Shown piece by piece: positions 1-5,129 of a stretch of 5,812 nt of DNA (positions are counted from its first letter, which is position 1; each line of letters opens with the position of its first letter). This DNA comes from Actinomycetes bacterium (GTDB taxonomy: Bacteria; Actinomycetota; Actinomycetes; Propionibacteriales; Propionibacteriaceae). Under the pieces are notes generated by a model. The model worked only from the letters and a program-made list of their open reading frames with translations, did not search any database and was not told where the DNA came from. Location of the stretch: the NCBI GenBank assembly GCA_023437345.1, contig JAEZGC010000243.1:1-5812 (forward strand), written 5' to 3'. Both the position numbers and the translations under genes were made by a program.

Positions 1-504
1 CTGCCAGTCCCCCTCGGGGGCACTGGTGGGGGCCACCGTCCAGGCCGCCCGCGGCGCACCGCCCGCGGCCAGTGCGTCGGCCAGCGCGTCACCGGCGGGG
101 TACCCGCCCAGTGGACCGGCCGGCAGCCCGTCCAGCCGTGGCTCCGGATAGTCGGGCGGCTCGGCTTTCTCGGTGATCCCGTGCCGGGGCGGCACGGCGA
201 GCCGGACGACGTCGGCGAAGCTGCCGGCGTAGTGGTCGGCCACCGCGCGGACCAGGCTCGCCACCTGCCCGGTGAGGACCGGCTCGGCCGACACCACGGC
301 GTGCAGCGGCTTCAGGTCGGGGTGGTCGGAGCCGTCCGACAGCCCGAGGATGAAGCCGTTCACCTGACGGCCGGCGAACCTGACCCGCACCCTCGCGCCG
401 GGCACCGCCCCGGCCCGCAACTCCTCGGGAACCAGGTAGTCGAAGGGCCGGTCGAGGTGCGCCAGCGGGACGTCGACCGCCACGCTCGCCACCAGTTCAG
501 CCAT
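1..504 (-). CDS. priA: Primosomal protein N' (PriA), actinobacterial type, N-terminal part
   Basis: PriA recognises stalled or repaired replication forks and starts primosome reassembly. Only the first 168 residues are in the window; the frame is open to the edge. The N-terminal DNA 3'-end-binding domain is recognisable: VDVPLAHLDRPFDYLVPEEL (10-29), then PGARVRVRFAGRQVNGFILGL (35-55), where a conserved RVxVxFxxRxxxGxVLG pattern is expected. HYAGSFADVVRLAVPPRH (91-108) marks the end of the domain and the link region. After about residue 110 the sequence is Pro/Ala/Gly rich (PRAAWTVAP, 151-159) with no GSGKT P-loop visible so far, which fits the actinobacterial PriA subfamily thought to lack helicase activity. 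The start is ATG at 504, 30 nt after the metK stop, with only a weak AGG upstream; no better in-frame start is seen. Confidence 0.88.
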   Translation of the reverse strand, partial: MAELVASVAVDVPLAHLDRPFDYLVPEELRAGAVPGARVRVRFAGRQVNGFILGLSDGSDHPDLKPLHAVVSAEPVLTGQVASLVRAVADHYAGSFADVVRLAVPPRHGITEKAEPPDYPEPRLDGLPAGPLGGYPAGDALADALAAGGAPRAAWTVAPTSAPEGDWQ

Positions 505-519
505 GGCCGACAGCCTAGG

Positions 520-532
520 GTCAGCCGCTGAC
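520..532. repeat. 13-bp perfect odd palindrome between metK and priA
   Basis: GTCAGC and GCTGAC flank a single central base, inside the 30-nt metK-priA spacer, directly after the metK stop. In RNA it could fold as a 4-5 bp hairpin; in DNA it has the form of a small operator. No U-run follows. It may be chance, but it is the only ordered element in this spacer. Confidence 0.35.
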
Positions 533-534
533 GC

Positions 535-1722
535 TCAGCCCTTCACGGCCGCGGCGAGCGCGGCGGCGCGGTCGGTCCGCTCCCAGGTCATCACGTCCAG
601 CTCGCGGCCGAAGTGGCCGTAGTTGGTGATCCGGGAGTAGATCGGACGCAGCAGGTCGAGGTCGCGGATGATTGCGGCCGGCCTGAGGTCGAACACCTGC
701 AGTACGGCGTCGGTGATCTGGTCCAGCGGGACCTTCTCGGTGCCGAAGCACTCGGTGTAGAAGCCGACCGGGTGCGCCCGTCCGATCGCGTAGGCGACCT
801 GCACCTCGCAGCGCTCGGCGAGGCCGGCGGCGACCACGTTCTTGGCCACCCAGCGCATCGCGTAGGCGGCCGAGCGATCCACCTTCGACGGGTCCTTCCC
901 GGAGAACGCCCCGCCGCCGTGCCGGGCCATTCCGCCGTAGCTGTCGACGATGATCTTGCGTCCGGTCACGCCGGCGTCACCCATCGGCCCGCCGACCACG
1001 AACTTGCCGGTCGGGTTGACGTACACCTTCAGTCCCTGGTGCGAGACGTCGTAGCGCGCCAGTACCGGCTCGATGACGCGGCTGCGCAACTCGGCGGCGA
1101 TCGTGTCCTGTGACACCTCGGCGGTGTGCTGGGTGGACACCACGACGGTGTCGACCCGCACCGGGGTGTCGCCCTGGTACTCCACTGTCACCTGGGTCTT
1201 GCCGTCGGGCAGCAGGAAGTCGAGTTCGGCCCGGTGACGGACCTCGGCGAGCCGCTCGGCCAGCCGGTGGGCGATGTCGACAGGCAGCGGCATCAGGGTG
1301 GGGGTGTCGGTGCAGGCGTAGCCGAACATCAGGCCCTGGTCGCCGGCGCCCTGGGCGTCGAGGCTGTCGTGGGAGCCCTCGGCACGGGTCTCCAGGGCGG
1401 TGTCCACCCCTTGGGCGATATCGGGCGACTGGGTGCCTATCGACACCAGCACGCCGCAGGACCTGCCGTCGAAACTCTTCTCCGAGGAGTCGTAGCCGAT
1501 CTCGAGGATCCTGGCGCGGGCCAGGTCGGCGATGTCGACGTAGCCCGCGGTCGTGACTTCGCCGGCGACCACCACGGTGCCGGTGGTGACGAGGGTCTCC
1601 ACGGCGACCCGGCTGCGGTGGTCCTCGCGCAGCAGGGCGTCGAGGACGTGGTCGGAGATCGAGTCCGCGACCTTGTCCGGGTGGCCCTCGGTGACGGACT
1701 CGGACGTGAACAGCCGGCTCAC
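535..1722 (-). CDS. metK: S-adenosylmethionine synthase (methionine adenosyltransferase)
   Basis: Forms S-adenosylmethionine from methionine and ATP with release of phosphate and pyrophosphate; cytosolic, normally tetrameric. The 395 residues cover the full family length. Visible: FTSESVTEGHPDK (5-17; His14, Asp16, Lys17), GAGDQGLMFGYA (125-136; signature 1, Asp128), DGKTQV (173-178; Lys175), GDAGVTGRKIIVDSYGG (248-264; Asp249, Arg255, Lys256), the glycine-rich signature 2 GGGAFSGKD (269-277) and KVDRSAAY (280-287; Lys280, Asp282). These correspond to the metal, phosphate and methionine ligands of E. coli MetK with a constant +11 shift in the middle part, so the enzyme looks fully active. The start is GTG at 1722, overlapping the coaBC stop; there is no room for a SAM riboswitch leader, so any regulation must act at the operon level. 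Confidence 0.98.
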   Translation of the reverse strand: MSRLFTSESVTEGHPDKVADSISDHVLDALLREDHRSRVAVETLVTTGTVVVAGEVTTAGYVDIADLARARILEIGYDSSEKSFDGRSCGVLVSIGTQSPDIAQGVDTALETRAEGSHDSLDAQGAGDQGLMFGYACTDTPTLMPLPVDIAHRLAERLAEVRHRAELDFLLPDGKTQVTVEYQGDTPVRVDTVVVSTQHTAEVSQDTIAAELRSRVIEPVLARYDVSHQGLKVYVNPTGKFVVGGPMGDAGVTGRKIIVDSYGGMARHGGGAFSGKDPSKVDRSAAYAMRWVAKNVVAAGLAERCEVQVAYAIGRAHPVGFYTECFGTEKVPLDQITDAVLQVFDLRPAAIIRDLDLLRPIYSRITNYGHFGRELDVMTWERTDRAAALAAAVKG

Positions 1723-2945
1723 TCTGGCTTCCTCTCGGCGACGGTCAGTGCGGCGTCAAGAATGGCATGGGCGACTGCCGACTTGCTCGAGGAGACCCGG
1801 GCCAGGACGGCGTCCGGCGAGATGATGACGACCTCGGTGGCCTCCTGGCCGAAGATCCTGCCCTCGCTGACGTCATTGAGGACCAGCAGCTGGCAGCCCT
1901 TGCGGGCCAGCTTCGCCCTGCCCAGCTCCAGCAGCTCGTCGGGGTCGGCAGCGGTCTCGGCCGCGAAGCCGACCACCACCTGCCCGGCCGGACGCCGCAC
2001 CGCAAGGCTCGCCAGGATGTCCACGGTCTGGGTCAGCTCGACGGTGAGCCCTGCGTCGCCCGACTTCTTGATCTTGCCGGCGCTGGGGGCGACCGGGGTG
2101 AAGTCGGCAGGCGCCGCAGCCATCACCACCACGTCGGCCTGCCGGGCGCGGCTGAGCATCTGGTCGGCGAGTTCGCCGGTCGAGACGACACTGACGGTCT
2201 CGACTCCCGACGGCATCGGCAGTGCGACATTGGCGGTCACCAGTGTCACCTCTGCGCCCCGGACCGCGGCGGCACGGGCCAGCGCGAGCCCCATGCGCCC
2301 AGACGACGAGTTGCCGATGTAGCGCACCGGGTCGAGCGCCTCGCGGGTGCCGCCGGCGCTGACCAGCACCCGCTTGCCGGCCAGGTCACGGCCCGCCATC
2401 CGGGGGGCCACGCCCGGGTCAGCGAGGATCGACGTCGCGAGCTGGTCGATGTCCTCAGGTTCCGGCAGCCGTCCGGGGCCGGAGTCGGCGCCGGCAAGGC
2501 GTCCCTCCGCCGGGTCCATCACGACCACCCCCCGCGAGCGCAGGGTGGCCACGTTGGCCCGGGTGGCGGGGTGCGACCACATCTCGGTGTGCATGGCTGG
2601 AACCATCAGCACCGGGCAGTGCGCGGTCAGCAGCACGTTGGTGAGCAGGTCGTCGGCCCGTCCGGTGGCCGCCCGGGAGAGCAGGTCGGCGGTGGCCGGT
2701 GCCACCACGACAAGGTCGGCCTGCTGGCCGAGCCGGACGTGCGGTACCTGGTCGGCGTCGGAGAAGACGTCGGTGTGGACCGGGTTGCCGGACAGCGCGG
2801 CCCAGGTGGTGCGCCCGACGAACTCAAGGGCGTTGGCGGTTGGTACCGCCACGACGTCATGGCCGGCCTCGGCGAACCGGCGCAGCAGCAGGCAGGCCTT
2901 GTAGGCCGCGATGCCGCCCGAGACCCCGAGCACGATCCGGCTCAT
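1719..2945 (-). CDS. coaBC: Bifunctional phosphopantothenoylcysteine decarboxylase / phosphopantothenate-cysteine ligase
   Basis: Makes 4'-phosphopantetheine for coenzyme A: the C-terminal CoaB half joins cysteine to 4'-phosphopantothenate (CTP-dependent in bacteria) and the N-terminal FMN-binding CoaC half decarboxylates the product. The 408-residue length is normal. CoaC half (about 1-180): GVSGGIAAYK (7-16), PHV with the catalytic His69, VAPATADLL (81-89), PAMHTEMW (116-123) and the flap GADSGPGRLPEP (152-163). CoaB half (about 188-400): SAGGTREALDPVRYIGNSSSG (196-216; Asn212), AAAPADF (276-282), KIKK (291-294), GFAAET (326-331) and KGCQLLVLNDVS (349-360). The E. coli active-site Asn of PXMNXXMW is His119 here and the flap Cys is Gly152, substitutions I recall also in mycobacteria. 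The ATG at 2945 has no clear Shine-Dalgarno and follows rpoZ by 10 nt, suggesting coupled translation. The stop overlaps metK (GTGA). Confidence 0.96.
   Translation of the reverse strand: MSRIVLGVSGGIAAYKACLLLRRFAEAGHDVVAVPTANALEFVGRTTWAALSGNPVHTDVFSDADQVPHVRLGQQADLVVVAPATADLLSRAATGRADDLLTNVLLTAHCPVLMVPAMHTEMWSHPATRANVATLRSRGVVVMDPAEGRLAGADSGPGRLPEPEDIDQLATSILADPGVAPRMAGRDLAGKRVLVSAGGTREALDPVRYIGNSSSGRMGLALARAAAVRGAEVTLVTANVALPMPSGVETVSVVSTGELADQMLSRARQADVVVMAAAPADFTPVAPSAGKIKKSGDAGLTVELTQTVDILASLAVRRPAGQVVVGFAAETAADPDELLELGRAKLARKGCQLLVLNDVSEGRIFGQEATEVVIISPDAVLARVSSSKSAVAHAILDAALTVAERKPE
1728..1736 (-). promoter_or_regulatory. Shine-Dalgarno of metK
   Basis: GAGAGGAAG on the minus strand within the last coaBC codons; the AGGA core is 7 nt before GTG at 1722. 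It fixes the metK start in the GTGA overlap with the coaBC stop. Confidence 0.75.
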
Positions 2946-2955
2946 GGCAGGTGGC

Positions 2956-3294
2956 TCAGGCCAGGTCGTCGGTGCCGAACGGGTCGAGCGAGAAGTCGGG
3001 GTCCGCCTCGGCTTCGGCTCGAGCGGCGGCCTCCGCCTCGGGGTCGATCTCGGTGCACTCGAGGACGCCGGCGGCGACCTCCCGCAGGGCGATCGAAAGC
3101 GGCTTCTCCTGGATCCCGATGTCGACCAGCGGCCCGACGTTCTCCAGCAGGCCCTCGCCGAGCTGGGAGTAGTAGGCGTTGATCTGGCGGGCGCGCTTCG
3201 CCGCGTAGAGGACGAGGCGGTACTTGGAGTCGACCTTGGTCAGCAGGTCGTCGATCGGCGGGTAGGTGATGCCCTCAGGGATCTGGGTGCTCAA
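2956..3294 (-). CDS. rpoZ: DNA-directed RNA polymerase omega subunit
   Basis: Omega helps fold and hold the beta' subunit in RNA polymerase. The 112-residue product shows the actinobacterial omega core: GITYPPIDDLL (8-18), SKYRLVLYAAKRARQIN (23-39), YYSQLGEG (41-48), GPLVD (54-58) and the conserved QEKPLSIALREV (62-73). After the core comes an acidic, Ala/Glu/Asp-rich tail (82-112; 11 acidic residues and one Arg). The start is TTG at 3294: an in-frame stop lies 18 nt upstream, no ATG or GTG lies between, and AGAAGG sits 7 nt before the TTG. The start matches the short N-terminus before the conserved GITYPPID. coaBC begins 10 nt after the stop. Confidence 0.96.
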   Translation of the reverse strand: MSTQIPEGITYPPIDDLLTKVDSKYRLVLYAAKRARQINAYYSQLGEGLLENVGPLVDIGIQEKPLSIALREVAAGVLECTEIDPEAEAAARAEAEADPDFSLDPFGTDDLA

Positions 3295-3301
3295 AGAAAT
3301 G

Positions 3302-3307
3302 CCTTCT
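3302..3307 (-). promoter_or_regulatory. Shine-Dalgarno of rpoZ (TTG start)
   Basis: AGAAGG on the minus strand, 7 nt before TTG at 3294. It supports TTG as the start of rpoZ, where no ATG or GTG is available in frame between the upstream stop and the conserved omega core. Confidence 0.7.
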
Positions 3308-3333
3308 GGTCAGGAGAAATGTTGCGGGCAGCA

Positions 3334-3356
3334 CTGGGCGGCCCTCACAGGCCCAG
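3334..3356 (-). other. Inverted repeat spanning the gmk stop codon
   Basis: CTGGGC (3334-3339) and GCCCAG (3351-3356) form a 6-bp stem around an 11-nt loop that contains the gmk TGA (3345-3347). GGCC elements inside allow an alternative, shorter pairing. No U-tract follows, so it is not a standard terminator. It might modulate readthrough or mRNA stability between gmk and rpoZ, or be chance. Confidence 0.3.
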
Positions 3357-3896
3357 CAAGTCTACCAACTGGTCGACCGCAGTGCCCAAATCGTCGTTCA
3401 CCACCGTGTGGTCGAACTCGTCGGCGGCGGCGAGTTCGGCCTGCGCGGTGGCGAGGCGACGCTCCATCTCATCCTGCGACTCGGTGCCGCGGTGCAGCAA
3501 CCGCTCCCGCAGCGTCTCCCACTTCGGCGGCGCGATGAACACCGAGCGGACGCCGGGGAGCCGCCGCCTGACCTGGCGGGCTCCCTGCAGGTCGATCTCG
3601 AGAATCACCCGGCGGCCGTCAGCGACAGCGCGCTCGACCGGGGCCGCGGGGGTGCCGTACCGGGCGGCGCCGTGCACCAGCGCCCACTCCAGCAGCCCGT
3701 CGGTGGCGACCAGCCTGTCGAACTCGGCGTCGTCGACGAAGTGGTAGTGGACCCCGTCCACCTCGCCTGGGCGCGGCGGACGGGTGGTCGCAGACACCGA
3801 CACCCAGACTGCGGGGTGCCGGGCGCGCAGTGCCCCTACAACCGACCCCTTGCCGACTGCAGTGGGCCCGGAGATGACGGTGACGTCACCGCTCAC
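3345..3896 (-). CDS. gmk: Guanylate kinase
   Basis: Transfers phosphate from ATP to GMP to give GDP, an essential cytosolic step of guanine nucleotide supply. At 183 residues it is at the short end of the family, with almost no N-terminal extension before the P-loop. Visible: P-loop GPTAVGKG (10-17), the GMP-binding segment SVSATTRPPRPGEVDG (33-48; Arg39, Arg42, Glu45) and YHF (51-53), LLEWA (68-72; Glu70), YGTP (80-83), EIDLQGA (100-106; Asp102) and the lid region with HRGTES and MERRL (135-148). The start is GTG at 3896, overlapping the mihF stop by 11 nt, with GGAG only 4 nt upstream. rpoZ follows after 50 nt; the gmk-rpoZ-coaBC neighbourhood is widespread in bacteria. Confidence 0.96.
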   Translation of the reverse strand: MSGDVTVISGPTAVGKGSVVGALRARHPAVWVSVSATTRPPRPGEVDGVHYHFVDDAEFDRLVATDGLLEWALVHGAARYGTPAAPVERAVADGRRVILEIDLQGARQVRRRLPGVRSVFIAPPKWETLRERLLHRGTESQDEMERRLATAQAELAAADEFDHTVVNDDLGTAVDQLVDLLGL

Positions 3897-4203
3897 CGAA
3901 CTCCGTCCGCAGCCCGGCCAGCTGGTGGCGGCCGAGGCCCCGGATCCGGCGGTTCGGTGCGATGTCGAACTTCTCCATCACTACCGCGGCGCGCTTCTCG
4001 CCGACTCGCGGCAGCGACTTCAGCAGGTCCACCACCTTGACGTGGGCGAGGATGTCGTCGCCCGCTGCGGCTTCGAGGGCTTGCGACAGGCTGATCTTGC
4101 CCGAACGCACGCTGTCCTTCAGATCGGCACGGGCGCGCCTGGCCTGAGTGGCGGCGGCGCGGGCGGCCTCGAGTTGCTCGGTGGTGAGCTGAGGAATGGT
4201 CAC
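3886..4203 (-). CDS. mihF: Mycobacterial-type integration host factor (mIHF), nucleoid-associated protein
   Basis: Small basic DNA-binding protein of Actinobacteria (mIHF in mycobacteria, sIHF in Streptomyces), unrelated in fold to HU/IHF of E. coli. It bends and compacts DNA, supports phage-type integration and is essential in mycobacteria. With the GTG start at 4203 it has 105 residues, matching the short family form. An N-terminal basic helix (roughly 8-32, including QARRARADLKD) precedes a helical domain with LPRVGEKRAAVVMEKFDIAP (64-83), then RRIRGLG (85-91); the arginines of this last motif are the DNA contacts reported for the family. GGAG lies 6 nt before the GTG. The frame stays open further upstream, but that extension would run into pyrF and lacks family resemblance. 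It sits directly before gmk with an 11-nt overlap, the usual actinobacterial arrangement. Confidence 0.93.
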   Translation of the reverse strand: MTIPQLTTEQLEAARAAATQARRARADLKDSVRSGKISLSQALEAAAGDDILAHVKVVDLLKSLPRVGEKRAAVVMEKFDIAPNRRIRGLGRHQLAGLRTEFGER

Positions 4204-4209
4204 TTGATT

Positions 4210-4213
4210 CTCC
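4210..4213 (-). promoter_or_regulatory. Shine-Dalgarno of mihF
   Basis: GGAG on the minus strand with a 6-nt spacer (AATCAA) to GTG at 4203. It decides the start of mihF in favour of the 105-residue product over longer in-frame readings that would begin inside pyrF. Confidence 0.75.
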
Positions 4214-4278
4214 GGCAGAGGAATAAGGCGGCTACTGGGGCCAATGTAGCGCCGTACAAGGGAGGACGCGGGCGTTTT

Positions 4279-4292
4279 CCGGGAATCCCCGG
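4279..4292. repeat. Small inverted repeat (5-bp arms) downstream of pyrF
   Basis: CCGGG and CCCGG flank a 4-nt centre (AATC on the plus strand, GATT on the minus strand), 28 nt past the pyrF stop. In RNA this would form a short, stable hairpin. On the transcribed strand it is followed by AAAAC and not by a U-run, so it is not a classical intrinsic terminator; it could be a weak hairpin or chance in G+C-rich DNA. Confidence 0.35.
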
Positions 4293-4319
4293 CGGCGATT
4301 GCGCGCCGTCGTGCGCAGG

Positions 4320-5129
4320 TCAGGCCAGCAGCGTGTCGACCTTCGCGCGCAGCGCCTCCCGATCCGGTCCCGCGGCGATGATCCCGCGTCCGACGACGGC
4401 GAGCACCTGGTCGACGGCGTCTCCGAACAGCGCCGGAAGATCCTCCATCCGACCGCCCTGGAAGCCGATCCCGGGAACCAGGATGGAACCGTTGAAGTCC
4501 GACACATCGCATCCCAGCGACGAATGGGTGCCCCCGACCACCAGGCCGACCGCGCGCTGCCGGGACTGCCGGTTCACCTCGCTGGCGGCGTCGATGATGC
4601 CCTGCACCACCGAACCGTCACCGTTGCCGGTCAGCGCGAGCTGGACATCACCACCCTCCGGGTTGGAGGTCCGGGCCAGCACGTACAGCCCTCGCTCGTA
4701 CCGGTGGGCGGCGTCGATGGCCGGCTGCAGCGAACCGAATCCCAGGTAGGGAGAGACGGTGATCGCGTCGGCGGCCAGCGGCGAGCCGTCAGCCAGGTAG
4801 GCGTCGGCGTAGGCGGTCATCGTCGAACCGATGTCGCCGCGCTTGACGTCGAGGATGCTCAGCGCGTCGGTCTGCCCGATGTCGGCCAGCACACGCTCGA
4901 GCGCGGCCACCCCCGCCGACCCGTAGGCCTCGAAGAAGGCCGACTGCGGCTTGAAGACCGCCACCTTGTCGGCCAGCGACTCCACAAGGTGCCGGGCGAA
5001 CCGTTCGACCCCGGCGGCGTCGGTGGACAGCCCCCAGTCGGTCAACAGCGACGGGTGGGGGTCGATCCCGATGCACAGCGGTCCGCGCTCGGACACCCGG
5101 TCCCTGAGTCGGCGCCAGTACGTTGTCAC
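4320..5129 (-). CDS. pyrF: Orotidine 5'-phosphate decarboxylase
   Basis: Decarboxylates OMP to UMP, the last step of de novo UMP synthesis, in the cytosol. It is 269 residues long, the size of the longer 'type 2' PyrF common in Actinobacteria. Visible family residues: GIDPHP (21-26, ribose-contacting Asp23), FKPQSAFFE (59-67, Lys60), the catalytic DxKxxD signature LDVKRGDIGST (93-103; Asp94, Lys96, Asp99), TSNPEG (154-159) and PGIGFQGG (219-226) for phosphate binding. The start is GTG at 5129, within a GTGA overlap with the pyrD stop; an AAGGAGG Shine-Dalgarno lies 8 nt upstream inside pyrD. The preceding enzyme, orotate phosphoribosyltransferase (PyrE), is not encoded between pyrD and pyrF, so that step must be encoded elsewhere. 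All expected catalytic residues are present. Confidence 0.97.
   Translation of the reverse strand: MTTYWRRLRDRVSERGPLCIGIDPHPSLLTDWGLSTDAAGVERFARHLVESLADKVAVFKPQSAFFEAYGSAGVAALERVLADIGQTDALSILDVKRGDIGSTMTAYADAYLADGSPLAADAITVSPYLGFGSLQPAIDAAHRYERGLYVLARTSNPEGGDVQLALTGNGDGSVVQGIIDAASEVNRQSRQRAVGLVVGGTHSSLGCDVSDFNGSILVPGIGFQGGRMEDLPALFGDAVDQVLAVVGRGIIAAGPDREALRAKVDTLLA

Larger units (their letters stand above)
4204..4319 (-). promoter_or_regulatory. 116-nt intergenic region before mihF, possible promoter
   Basis: This is the largest gap in the block and the most likely place for an internal promoter driving mihF-gmk-rpoZ and beyond. A TANNNT-type -10 candidate, TACATT on the minus strand, lies at 4243-4248, about 40 nt before the mihF GTG; no convincing -35 hexamer is found 16-18 nt further upstream. 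The part nearest pyrF is strongly G+C rich and holds a small inverted repeat (listed separately). No small ORF or RNA gene is recognisable. The promoter call is an inference. Confidence 0.3.

Noticed and set aside
181..531. Plus-strand open frame opposite priA
   Set aside because: Antisense to the PriA N-terminal domain, low-complexity composition and no motif.
1723..1800. SAM riboswitch upstream of metK
   Set aside because: metK starts inside the coaBC stop, so the upstream sequence is coaBC coding sequence with no leader.
1126..3182. Long plus-strand open frames opposite metK, coaBC and rpoZ (398 and 471 codons)
   Set aside because: They lie antisense to well-recognised genes, are rich in Gly, Arg, His and Pro and show no family motifs. 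This is the usual mirror effect of high-GC codon bias.
3886..4512. Longer in-frame version of mihF (208 codons)
   Set aside because: The extra N-terminal part is translated from the end of pyrF and the intergenic gap, shows no family resemblance, and the GTG at 4203 has a proper Shine-Dalgarno and gives the expected short mIHF.
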